6,246 nt of DNA, from contig SFVC01000057.1 in NCBI GenBank assembly GCA_004560375.1, positions 1 through 6,246 on the forward strand. Reading direction: 5' to 3'. This document shows, piece by piece, positions 1 through 6,086 of this stretch; the first letter of the stretch is position 1; each line of letters begins with the position of its first letter. This stretch comes from a bacterium. GTDB taxonomy: Bacteria; Bacillota; Clostridia; Oscillospirales; Oscillospiraceae. Position numbers and translations under genes: made by a program. Under the pieces are notes generated by a model. It was not told the DNA's origin, searched no databases, and saw only the letters and a program-made list of their open reading frames with translations.

Positions 1-411
1 GGCTTCTTCCAGAGAACAGCCCGCGTTTTTCGCCTGTACGGTGAAATTCCGCAGGTCTCCGGTGGCCTCCACCAGGGGACGGCCCGGAAAGGCGCAGCCT
101 GCCCTGCTGGCGGAGAGCACCAGCTCCCGGCCCACGGCTTTTGTATACAGGTCGCCGGGGCCGTCCACCAGCACGCCGCCCACGCTGCCGTCCAGACAGC
201 CGGGGTGGGTGCGCAGGTATGCCAGCAGGTCGTAGTACCCGTGGTTCACGCCGCTTTCGTCCAGCGGGACGGCGAACAGGATGGGCCGGTTTTGCAGGGA
301 CTCAGAGATAGAGGTCACCACCCGGGCGGGATGACCCCGCAGGGCGTGTTCCAGCGTCAGGGCATACCGCTCTGACGCGGTGCCGCCGGGGCAGACAACG
401 GTCAAGCGCAT
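1..411 (-). CDS. Flavodoxin-like / NAD(P)H-dependent FMN reductase-type protein, C-terminus cut by window edge
   Basis: The first 137 codons are open from an ATG at 411 to the left edge; the stop lies outside. The start is secure: the preceding gene's TGA is followed by AAGGAGG five bases before this ATG, and only 12 bases separate the genes, so the two are co-transcribed. The N-terminus (MRLTVVCPGG) looks like the first beta strand and turn of a flavodoxin-type alpha/beta fold. Later come a second hydrophobic strand (RPILFAVPLDESG, about residues 42-54), a third (GSVGGVLVDGPGDLYTK, about 75-91) and a segment with VLSASRAGCAFPGRPLVE (about 98-115). From memory this arrangement resembles clostridial proteins annotated as NAD(P)H-dependent oxidoreductases of the flavodoxin fold. 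I cannot place it in a named family with certainty, and no cofactor site can be proven from the partial sequence. Redox function is inferred from the fold and from its dehydrogenase neighbour. Confidence 0.72.
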   Translation of the reverse strand, partial: MRLTVVCPGGTASERYALTLEHALRGHPARVVTSISESLQNRPILFAVPLDESGVNHGYYDLLAYLRTHPGCLDGSVGGVLVDGPGDLYTKAVGRELVLSASRAGCAFPGRPLVEATGDLRNFTVQAKNAGCSLEEA

Positions 412-423
412 GGCTTCCTCCTT

Positions 424-1608
424 TCAGATGATGGCTTTCAGCAGGGTTTCCGTTTCCAGCAGGCGGGCGAACAGGGCGTCCGGCAGGGGGAGAGTCTCCA
501 CCTCCAGTCCCTGAGGCGTGAAGCGGTTCTTCACGCCGAACCACACGTCCCCGAGCGGAACGGAAGAACAGTGCCAGTCCCCCCGCAGGGTCAGCAGCAG
601 CTGCATGGCGCCGGAGGACACCGCGGGGGCCACATAGGGTTTGAAGCCCAGGTCCCGGATGCGGAGGTTGGCGGTTTCCACTTTCTCCGTCAGCTCCCGG
701 GACAGGGCGTCGTCGTAGTGTTCGATGGAGTTGGCGATCACTAAACCTTGGCCGTGGGGGCCGAAGGCGCGGCCCTCGGTGAGGAAGCTGGCGAAACGGG
801 GGTTTTGCTTTGCAAAGTAGGCAGCGCGGGCGTTCATCACCCCCAGGCCGAAGCCCTGCACCTGCTCCGGCAGGAGGCCCCGGTGGTCCAGCGTGCCGTC
901 CGGGGCGGCGTTGGAGGCCAGCCACGCCGCCTTGCACAGCGGGTCTACCGGGTCGGAGAGGACCACGAACAGTCCGCCGAACCGGGCTTCCCGGGCCTGC
1001 TTTGCGAAATGCTCCGCCAGGGGACGGTTTGCGGCAAACTGGGCCATGCGGACATCCTGCACGATGCTGCCCACCGCCGGGATGGCCTTGGTGGCGGCAA
1101 AGATGAACACGTCGCAGTCAAAAAGCTGGTTTTCCGGGATGGCTTCCACTTCCGGGAGGGCACCGTAGTCCCAGGGCCAGGCGACCTGGCCCATCTCCGT
1201 GACCCACCGGGCCACGGTGTTTTCGTTCAGGTCCCGGATGCCGATGGCGGAGATGCAGTCGCCGCCCAGCAGCTTCAGGGCGGTGAGCAAAGTGCCGCCC
1301 ACATCCCCAACCGCCAGCAGGTGCACCCGCTTTTTTCCGGGCTTCGGGGCGGTGAAAGCCAGGGCGTCCTGCCACCGGGGATGGCGGAGGTTGACCGCCG
1401 TCAGGGGGCGGTCCAGGGCGGGGCCGTCCGTCAGCCAGCGGACGCCCGCCGGGTCCGTCAGGTGGTGAGACCGGGTGGCCCGGAACACCGCGGGGCCGCC
1501 CTCCCGCTCCGTCAGGAACAGGGCGGGCGTACCGGGTTCCGCCGTTTCAAAGGGCAGATCCGGCAGGGCGGATACAGCCAAATCGTTTTCGACACGGTAA
1601 AAGTACAT
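424..1608 (-). CDS. Divergent lactate/malate dehydrogenase-fold protein with N-terminal extension
   Basis: A 394-residue protein. Residues 95-394 follow the lactate/malate dehydrogenase plan: a Rossmann turn AVGDVGG (99-105, first Gly of GxGxxG replaced by Ala); Asp126 after the second strand, as in NAD(H)-preferring enzymes; Arg187 in a loop before a long helix, matching the mobile-loop arginine; LSDPVD (217-222), matching the family's TNPVD; Arg261 in GVMNAR; and GPHG (283-286), whose His285 matches the catalytic histidine. SSVPLGDVWFGV (348-359) matches the C-terminal strand region. The aspartate that partners the catalytic histidine falls at Met258 in my alignment, so a different substrate or chemistry is possible. 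Residues 1-90 are an extra region I do not recognise; classical members are about 310-320 residues long. An in-frame start at 1722 exists, but the ATG at 1608 is chosen because it has AAGGGGG eight bases upstream and because a promoter lies inside the longer version. Substrate unknown. Confidence 0.85.
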   Translation of the reverse strand: MYFYRVENDLAVSALPDLPFETAEPGTPALFLTEREGGPAVFRATRSHHLTDPAGVRWLTDGPALDRPLTAVNLRHPRWQDALAFTAPKPGKKRVHLLAVGDVGGTLLTALKLLGGDCISAIGIRDLNENTVARWVTEMGQVAWPWDYGALPEVEAIPENQLFDCDVFIFAATKAIPAVGSIVQDVRMAQFAANRPLAEHFAKQAREARFGGLFVVLSDPVDPLCKAAWLASNAAPDGTLDHRGLLPEQVQGFGLGVMNARAAYFAKQNPRFASFLTEGRAFGPHGQGLVIANSIEHYDDALSRELTEKVETANLRIRDLGFKPYVAPAVSSGAMQLLLTLRGDWHCSSVPLGDVWFGVKNRFTPQGLEVETLPLPDALFARLLETETLLKAII

Positions 1609-1623
1609 GGGAGATACCCCCTT
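1609..1623 (-). promoter_or_regulatory. Ribosome binding site folded in a short hairpin
   Basis: On the minus strand AAGGGGG (1617-1623) precedes the dehydrogenase ATG by eight bases and decides the start at 1608. The spacer can pair with it: GGGGG-UAU-CUCCC gives five base pairs including one G-U, abutting the AUG. Whether this small hairpin limits translation is inference. Confidence 0.6.
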
Positions 1624-1630
1624 TTTTACA

Positions 1631-1639
1631 ATTATATCA
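1631..1639 (-). promoter_or_regulatory. Extended -10 promoter for the dehydrogenase/flavodoxin operon
   Basis: The minus strand reads TGATATAAT: a perfect TATAAT (1631-1636) with the TG of an extended -10 element one base upstream. No good -35 box is present (TTTCAA at 17 bases is the nearest), which fits an extended -10 promoter. Transcription would start near 1624, leaving a leader of only about 16 bases with the ribosome site at its very 5' end. Confidence 0.6.
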
Positions 1640-1744
1640 TTGCGGGCGGCGGTTTGAAAGAGCCTGCGCAAAACAGGACAAAAAACGGCGGTTTCACGGT
1701 TGCTTCGACAGGAATCGGGCAAGCTATGGCCGGAGGTGAATGGA

Positions 1745-1936
1745 ATGAAGCATCCGGGATTATCCGGTTATCTCTGCCTGTCTGATATGCTGGACCAGGA
1801 CCTGTCGGCCTATGAATACTTTCAGGGCCTGCCGCCTGAGGTGCGGCAGGCCCTGAAACGGGAGGACAATATTACGACCTTTGACGAGCTCCAGGCCCGC
1901 GCCGCCAACCTGCGGGACAGCGGGCTGATCGGTTAA
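1745..1936 (+). CDS. Small conserved-looking protein of unknown function (63 aa)
   Basis: An ATG at 1745 with GGAGGTGA (1732-1739) in front of it, eight bases from GGAGG to the start, opens a 63-residue reading frame ending in TAA. An in-frame TTG at 1700 is possible but has no ribosome site. The protein has no membrane segment, signal peptide or cysteine pair. Its middle and end (YEYFQGLPPEVRQALKRED at 23-41, then ITTFDELQARAANLR at 43-57) look like two short helices joined by a turn: a small, charged, probably cytosolic protein. The pattern of a short FxGLPxxVRxAL segment followed by a helix with FDELQ reminds me of small uncharacterised proteins common in Clostridia; that is recollection, not a search result. 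It is transcribed away from the dehydrogenase operon, and I see no convincing promoter in the 136 bases between them. It ends eight bases before a strong terminator. Confidence 0.8.
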   Translation: MKHPGLSGYLCLSDMLDQDLSAYEYFQGLPPEVRQALKREDNITTFDELQARAANLRDSGLIG

Positions 1937-1943
1937 GGGAAAA

Positions 1944-1970
1944 GCGCGGAGAGCCCCTCCGCGCCTTTCT
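1944..1970. terminator. Bidirectional Rho-independent terminator
   Basis: GCGCGGAG (1944-1951) and CTCCGCGC (1957-1964) form a perfect eight-base-pair stem with a five-base loop. On the plus strand it is followed by CTTTCT and ends the small gene. On the minus strand it is followed by TTTTCCC and ends the polysaccharide operon. The two stop codons face each other only 35 bases apart, so one hairpin serves both. Confidence 0.85.
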
Positions 1971-1971
1971 A

Positions 1972-3504
1972 TCAGGCGGCCTTTTCCTGATGGCCCAGCT
2001 TCACACAGGCCATGATGACGCCGAACAGGAACCAGTAGGTGAACATATTCCGGGGATAGAACCAGGTGTACTCCGCCAGACTGATGACCAGAATGCCGCA
2101 GAAGGCGGCCACAGCGCCGGCCAGCACATAGCGCAGGCGCTTGTTCCTGGAACCGTAGAAGGTCTTGACGCCGGATTTCAGCGTGTACAGCAGCAGAGTC
2201 AGGAACGCGGCGAAGCCCGCGATGCCCGTCTCACACCACATTTGCAGGTAGTTGTTATGGGTGTGGGTGGGGGAGTTGCCGTCAAACATGGTGGGGTAGG
2301 CGGCAAAGGCCTTTTTCAGCACGTCGGTGCCCAGGCCCACGCCCCGGACCCAGTAGTCCTTCATCAGGTTGGCGGTGGCCTCGTAGATGGCGAAGCGGTA
2401 CTGGGTGGAGGAGTCCTTCGTGTTGCCGATGGTGAGGATGCGGTTGTAGATGGTGGCGGGCAGGAAGGGGATGGCGCACACGCCCAGCACCAGCATCACC
2501 GGCACCAGCTTCCAGTTCACCAGGGCGATGAACACGCAGGCTGCCAGCGCCAGGCCGATCCATCCGGAGCGGGAATAGGTCTCGCCGATGGAGACGATGC
2601 AGGGCACCAGCACCACCAGGCAGGCCAGACGGCCCTTCCAGCTTTTGGCGCTGAACAGCAGGCCCACATCCAGGGGGATCAGCATGACCAGCAGCTCAGC
2701 GAAGTTGTTGGCGTTGTCAAACAGGGAGTAGACCCGGCCGGGCATTCCCTCGTTCAGCTTCATGTCCTGGAGGGAGGCCACCACCTCCACGCCCACATAG
2801 CCCTGGTAGCAGCCGTAAACGGCGGCCACGGTGATGCCCGCCACGGCCAGGCCGATGACCACGCGGAGCTGATCCAGATGCTCCACGGAGTTGACCGCCA
2901 TCAGCGCCAGCAGGAACGCGGCGGCGTGGAACAGGAAGAAGCGGATGGACAGGGAGGTGGACAGGCTGCACACCAGCGCGTAGAAGATGCACAGCAGGTA
3001 GAGCAGCATGTAGGGGCCGAACACATCCACGTTCAGGCTGCGCTCCGGCTTGGCGGCACAGCCCAGGATGAACAGCGCGGTCACCGCCACAGCCCCCAGA
3101 AAGCCGTAGGCATTGTTCCAAAGGCTGTGGGGGGCCACCAGCATCACCAGCATAAAAAGGCCCAGGAACACAAACGAGAGGCCGCCCCAGGCGGTGAGAC
3201 CCCGGAGGATGAAGCTGCCGTCCCACAGGCTTTCAAAGGTCTTGTGGAGCCACCGGACAAGGGCACAGGGCAGGTTCAAAACCCAGGTAAACAGGCGGCG
3301 GAACAGGCTGTCCTGCCACTGGCGGGGCAGGGTGCCCTCCCGCCAAACAAAGTCGCAGAGGACGCTGGCGCCGACCTTGGCCTGTATCCAGCGGCCGATG
3401 TTCAGACAGACCTGCCGGGTAGAGCTTTCCTCCCACAGGGCGGAAAACCGCTGCCGGAGAGACAGCAGCAGGCAGCAGATAAAACTGTTTTGAATCATTG
3501 TCAT
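1972..3504 (-). CDS. O-antigen ligase/polymerase family membrane protein (Wzy/WaaL-like)
   Basis: A 510-residue polytopic membrane protein. Residues 1-105 are basic and amphipathic with no clear membrane span. From about 107 on there are roughly ten or more hydrophobic segments (for example 107-124, 132-150, 164-182, 190-205, 214-232, 268-284, 293-306, 315-329, 333-350, 427-441, 459-476, 487-500). Family signatures are visible: GRVYSLFDNANNFAE (256-270), TYSRSGW (309-315) with the conserved arginine, Arg370 before a helix ending in WVRGVGLGT (385-393), and HTHNNYLQ (414-421) in the large outer loop. In WaaL and Wzy proteins the arginines and this histidine act on undecaprenyl-linked glycan outside the membrane. 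Ligase and polymerase cannot be told apart by sequence; polymerisation or transfer to a wall polymer are both possible. The ATG at 3504 has AGGAGA five bases upstream. It starts 19 bases after the glycosyltransferase stop, in one operon. Confidence 0.88.
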   Translation of the reverse strand: MTMIQNSFICCLLLSLRQRFSALWEESSTRQVCLNIGRWIQAKVGASVLCDFVWREGTLPRQWQDSLFRRLFTWVLNLPCALVRWLHKTFESLWDGSFILRGLTAWGGLSFVFLGLFMLVMLVAPHSLWNNAYGFLGAVAVTALFILGCAAKPERSLNVDVFGPYMLLYLLCIFYALVCSLSTSLSIRFFLFHAAAFLLALMAVNSVEHLDQLRVVIGLAVAGITVAAVYGCYQGYVGVEVVASLQDMKLNEGMPGRVYSLFDNANNFAELLVMLIPLDVGLLFSAKSWKGRLACLVVLVPCIVSIGETYSRSGWIGLALAACVFIALVNWKLVPVMLVLGVCAIPFLPATIYNRILTIGNTKDSSTQYRFAIYEATANLMKDYWVRGVGLGTDVLKKAFAAYPTMFDGNSPTHTHNNYLQMWCETGIAGFAAFLTLLLYTLKSGVKTFYGSRNKRLRYVLAGAVAAFCGILVISLAEYTWFYPRNMFTYWFLFGVIMACVKLGHQEKAA

Positions 3505-3523
3505 GGAGTTCTCCTATCTTGTG

Positions 3524-4624
3524 TCAGCGGGACAGGGCGGCCCGGTAGGCGTCCAGGGTCTTGTCCATCCAGCCGTGGATCTCGAATTTTTCTTGGATGG
3601 CCCGGAGGGCGTTTTCGCGGCACTGCTCCCGGAAGGGCTTGTCCTCCATCATGCGGCGGATGGCCTCCGCCATGGCGTCCGGGTCGCCGTAGGGCACCAG
3701 CAGGCCGTCCCCGGCATCGTCGTTTACGATGTCGCTGTTGCCGCCCACATCGGTAGCCACCACGGGAAGGCCCGAGGCCATGGCCTCGATGAGGAAGAAG
3801 GACAATGCCTCCTGCTGGGAGGGGCAGACGCACAGGTCGGCGCCCTTGTACAGATTCTTCATGTCCTGACGAAAGCCCAGGAAAGCGACGCGGTCCTCCA
3901 GCCCCAGGTCCCTGACCTGCTGCTTGACGGGCTCCAGCAGGGGGCCGTCTCCCGCCAGCGCCAGGGTGAAGGGGAGGGCTGTGCGCCCTTTCAGCAGGGC
4001 CATGGCGTCGATGAGGGGGGCGTGGCCCTTGCCCTCCACGAACCGGGCGGCATAGAGCAGGACAAAGCGGCCGCCGTCCACGCCGATTTCCGACCGCAGG
4101 GTGGATTCGGCGGGGCCGCCCGCCCAGGCGGCGGCGTCCACGGCGTTGAAGATCACCCGGACGCGGTCACCGCTCCAGCCGTTGGCGATGAGCTGCTCCC
4201 GGCCCTTGGTGCACACCGCCAGCATCATGTCCTGCCGCCTGTCCAGCAGGCGGTTGGTCAGCCGGGTCACGGTGTTGTTGCTCTGGAGGATGTGGTGGGT
4301 GTAGACCACCCGAATATGGGCGTTATATTGTTTAGCCAGCAGGGCGGTGTAGTGCTCCCGCAGGAATTGGCAGTGGACCAGGTCGATGTCCCACTCCCGG
4401 CACAGCGATGCCAGCTCCCGGGCCGCCCGGAAGTCGAACCGGCGGCGCATCTCCACGCGGCGGCAGGGAACGCCCAGAGATTGCAGCTTTTCCACCAGCG
4501 GGCCGTCCTGGTTGTAGGCGAAAAAGGCTTCGATATGGGTGCCGTTCAGGTAGCGGACCAGCGTTTCCACGTACCGCTCCGTGCCGCCCTTTCCGGCGAA
4601 ATTCAAGAGATAGAGGACCTTCAT
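3524..4624 (-). CDS. Glycosyltransferase family 4 (GT-B fold)
   Basis: A 366-residue retaining glycosyltransferase of normal family length. The N-terminal acceptor domain begins with MKVLYLLNFAGKGGTERYVE (1-20); the GGTERYVETL stretch is the usual glycine-rich loop and first helix. The C-terminal nucleotide-sugar domain begins near VIFNAVD (157-163) and has Arg194 and Lys199 in ARFVEGKG, which bind the donor phosphates. AGDGPLL (224-230) follows, then the EX7E motif with Glu272 and Glu280, then MASGLPVVATDVGG (282-295). There is no signal peptide or membrane span, so it acts on the inner membrane face, probably adding one sugar to a lipid-linked glycan. Donor and acceptor cannot be read from sequence. 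The ATG at 4624 has GGAG nine bases upstream. It is the first gene of a two-gene operon with the O-antigen ligase family protein and has its own TTGACA-type promoter. Confidence 0.92.
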   Translation of the reverse strand: MKVLYLLNFAGKGGTERYVETLVRYLNGTHIEAFFAYNQDGPLVEKLQSLGVPCRRVEMRRRFDFRAARELASLCREWDIDLVHCQFLREHYTALLAKQYNAHIRVVYTHHILQSNNTVTRLTNRLLDRRQDMMLAVCTKGREQLIANGWSGDRVRVIFNAVDAAAWAGGPAESTLRSEIGVDGGRFVLLYAARFVEGKGHAPLIDAMALLKGRTALPFTLALAGDGPLLEPVKQQVRDLGLEDRVAFLGFRQDMKNLYKGADLCVCPSQQEALSFFLIEAMASGLPVVATDVGGNSDIVNDDAGDGLLVPYGDPDAMAEAIRRMMEDKPFREQCRENALRAIQEKFEIHGWMDKTLDAYRAALSR

Positions 4625-4627
4625 CCC

Positions 4628-4641
4628 GGAAGGCTCCTTCC
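4628..4641 (-). promoter_or_regulatory. Ribosome binding site inside an inverted repeat
   Basis: GGAAGGCTCCTTCC is a perfect inverted repeat that contains the glycosyltransferase's Shine-Dalgarno bases. In the mRNA GGAAG-GAGC-CUUCC can form five base pairs with GAGC in the loop. The effect on translation is inferred. Confidence 0.45.
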
Positions 4642-4675
4642 TTATGGATTCTAAATGTCATACTCATTCCATCAT

Positions 4676-4704
4676 AGTTTACCGTTCCGACCCGGATTTG
4701 TCAA
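4676..4704 (-). promoter_or_regulatory. Promoter for the glycosyltransferase-ligase operon
   Basis: On the minus strand a perfect TTGACA (4699-4704) is followed after 17 bases by TAAACT (4676-4681), four of six matches to the -10 consensus. The expected start is near 4669, giving a leader of about 45 bases. Confidence 0.65.
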
Positions 4705-4709
4705 CCGGG
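4691..4709. promoter_or_regulatory. Inverted repeat in the divergent control region, candidate operator
   Basis: CCCGG (4691-4695) and CCGGG (4705-4709) are perfect inverted arms nine bases apart. The repeat covers the -35 box of the minus promoter and ends one base before the -35 box of the plus promoter. A protein bound here could affect both directions. No regulator gene is in the window, and five-base GC arms can arise by chance in this composition. Confidence 0.3.
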
Positions 4710-4710
4710 C

Positions 4711-4740
4711 TTGAAGCGGCAGGGGAAAGTGTAGTATAAT
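4711..4740 (+). promoter_or_regulatory. Promoter for the pyruvyl transferase gene
   Basis: TTGAAG (4711-4716, four of six matches) and a perfect TATAAT (4735-4740) are 18 bases apart. The start would fall near 4747, leaving a leader of about 31 bases. Confidence 0.7.
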
Positions 4741-4777
4741 CAGGCAAAACGATTTTGACCGAGGATGTGAGCCTTTT

Positions 4778-5890
4778 ATGCATACAGGACTGATCACCTT
4801 CCATTTTGCCCACCACTACGGCGCCCAGCTCCAGGCCTACGCCACCATGCGGGCCATCCAGGAGCTGGGGCATGACTGCCAGGTCATCGACTTCCGCCTG
4901 CCCCATACGACCCAGTCCAGCGCCCTGTTCCAGAAGCCCAATTCCGTCCGGGCGCTGGCCTCCAACGTCCACACGGCCCTCCACTACGGGCCGATGAAGC
5001 GGCGGTATGACCGCTTTGAGGCTTTTGTGGCGGAGCAGATGGCGCTGAGCCCCCGGCGGTATACTTCCGTTGAGGAGCTGCGGCGGGACCCGCCTGCCTA
5101 TGACGTCTATGTGGCGGGCAGCGATCAGATCTGGAATCCCTATATCTATGCGGATAAGCAGTTTGAGCCCGCTTTCCTGCTGGACTTCGTCCGGGAGGGG
5201 CGGAAGATCGCCTATGCGCCCAGCCTGGGCGTGTCCTCGCTGCCCCAGCCCTATGACGGGCAGCTGCGGGACTATCTGGCGTCGTTTGCCGCCCTGTCCG
5301 CCCGGGAGAGCCGGGGCAAGGAACTGCTGGAGAACATTACAGGCAAGGAAGTTCAGCTGGTGCTGGACCCCACGCTGCTGCTGACCGGGGAGCAGTGGGG
5401 CGAACTGGCGGCGGAGCCTGACCGGAAAGAACCCTATATTCTCTGCTACTTCATCTCCGACCCTGGCGAGGTGGGGCAGCGGGCCCGGGAGCTCCATGAG
5501 CGTACCGGCTGGCCTATTGTGCAGCTGGCGGGCATCCGCCGCGCCCTGCCGGGAGCGGAGACCGTGGTGTTCGATGCGGGCCCACAGGAATTTTTGGGGT
5601 TGTTCCGGAATGCCGCCTGCGTCTGTACGAACTCCTTCCACGGGTCAGTGTTTTCCATGCAGTTTGACCGGCCCTTTTTCACCGCCATGTCGCCCAAGGA
5701 GAAGGCGGAGCCGGCCTACTCCCGCATTTACAGCCTGCTGTCCCGGCTGGGCTGCGCGGACCGGATCGTGGGGATGCCGGACACCGCGGCGGCGGACGCA
5801 GAGATGGACTATGGGGCCATCCATCAGAAGCTGGCGGAAGCGCGGGCGGAGTCGGCGGGATATTTGAGGAGAGCGATTGAAAGCGCTTGA
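4778..5890 (+). CDS. Polysaccharide pyruvyl transferase family protein
   Basis: A 370-residue soluble protein of typical length for this GT-B-like family, which moves pyruvate from phosphoenolpyruvate onto a sugar of a surface polymer as a ketal. Visible family marks: HHYGAQLQAYA (12-22), the usual NYGAxLQAYA start with Asn replaced by His; YDVYVAGSDQIWNP (108-121); YAPSLG (146-151); LSARES (173-178); VLDPTLLL (195-202); and TNSFHGSVFSMQF (284-296), the conserved (T/S)xSFHG segment near the C-terminal active site. No signal peptide or membrane segment is seen. The ribosome site is unusual: GAGG lies 13 bases before the ATG, with GTGA closer in, so translation may be modest; no better in-frame start is seen. 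It is divergent from the GT4/ligase operon and shares its control region, which supports action on the same glycan. The target sugar is unknown. Confidence 0.92.
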   Translation: MHTGLITFHFAHHYGAQLQAYATMRAIQELGHDCQVIDFRLPHTTQSSALFQKPNSVRALASNVHTALHYGPMKRRYDRFEAFVAEQMALSPRRYTSVEELRRDPPAYDVYVAGSDQIWNPYIYADKQFEPAFLLDFVREGRKIAYAPSLGVSSLPQPYDGQLRDYLASFAALSARESRGKELLENITGKEVQLVLDPTLLLTGEQWGELAAEPDRKEPYILCYFISDPGEVGQRARELHERTGWPIVQLAGIRRALPGAETVVFDAGPQEFLGLFRNAACVCTNSFHGSVFSMQFDRPFFTAMSPKEKAEPAYSRIYSLLSRLGCADRIVGMPDTAAADAEMDYGAIHQKLAEARAESAGYLRRAIESA

Positions 5891-5911
5891 CGGACTGATT
5901 TTTTGATGTGA

Positions 5912-5944
5912 GGCGCAGGGTGGAAAGTCTTTCCGCCCTGCGCC
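5912..5944 (+). terminator. Strong hairpin after the pyruvyl transferase gene, likely transcript end
   Basis: GGCGCAGGG-TGGAAA (5912-5926) pairs with TTTCCG-CCCTGCGCC (5930-5944) to give a 15-base-pair stem with one U-G pair and a GTC loop, starting 21 bases after the stop codon. The following bases are AGAAATACC, so the usual T-run is missing. An intrinsic terminator without a U-tract, an RNA 3' end stabiliser or a pause site all fit. The six-T run (5899-5904) lies before the stem, not after it. Confidence 0.6.
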
Positions 5945-5953
5945 AGAAATACC

Positions 5954-5981
5954 TTGACTTTGCCGTGTAAATCGGTAAAAT
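5954..5981 (+). promoter_or_regulatory. Probable promoter of the tRNA-Pro gene
   Basis: TTGACT (5954-5959) and TAAAAT (5976-5981) each match the consensus at five of six positions, with a 16-base spacer. Transcription would begin near 5988, about 60 bases before the tRNA. A weaker second -10 (TATATT, 6023-6028) closer to the tRNA has no good -35. Finding a normal promoter here suggests that this 5' half is the native chromosomal copy. Confidence 0.55.
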
Positions 5982-6048
5982 AAGAAAGAACATGTGAGTT
6001 AAGCATCGCGTATAGTTGGCAGTATATTATTGAAAAACGAGTCAATAG

Positions 6049-6086
6049 CCGGGATTAGCGCAGTTGGTAGCGCGGGTGGTTTGGGA
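6049..6086 (+). tRNA. 5' half of tRNA-Pro(TGG), broken after the anticodon loop
   Basis: The bases fit tRNA positions 1-38: acceptor strand CCGGGAT (6049-6055), T8 A9, D-stem GCGC (6058-6061) pairing with GCGC (6070-6073) around loop AGTTGGTA, G26, anticodon stem GGTGG (6075-6079) and loop TTTGGGA (6080-6086) with anticodon TGG at 6082-6084. The next bases should be CCACC but are GCGAT, and the following 160 bases contain no T-arm (no GTTCGA-type loop) and no ATCCCGG acceptor strand. As it stands this cannot make a tRNA. Either an element integrated in the anticodon loop, or the gene was interrupted in another way. tRNA identity is confident; the cause of the break is inference. Confidence 0.75.

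Noticed and set aside
1609..1722. Longer dehydrogenase start at 1722
   Set aside because: The added 38 residues have no ribosome site, and the extended -10 promoter lies inside them. The ATG at 1608 has a strong site.
1609..1744. Promoter for the small 63-residue gene
   Set aside because: TTGAAA (1653-1658) and TTGCTT (1700-1705) were considered, but neither has an acceptable -10 box at 16-18 bases.
748..1785. 345-codon plus-strand open frame across the dehydrogenase gene
   Set aside because: It lies antisense to a recognisable gene, has no ribosome site, and its low-complexity Gly/Arg/Gln composition is typical of a GC-rich shadow frame.
1990..3756. 588-codon plus-strand open frame, longer than the gene opposite it
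   Set aside because: It is rich in His, Gln and Gly with no domain pattern. The opposite strand encodes a clear O-antigen ligase family protein and the end of a GT4 enzyme.
3503..4654. 383-codon plus-strand open frame over the glycosyltransferase
   Set aside because: It is antisense to a GT4 gene with complete motifs, and has no ribosome site and no domain.
4679..5641. 320-codon minus-strand open frame over the pyruvyl transferase
   Set aside because: It is a composition-driven shadow of a well-supported gene on the plus strand.
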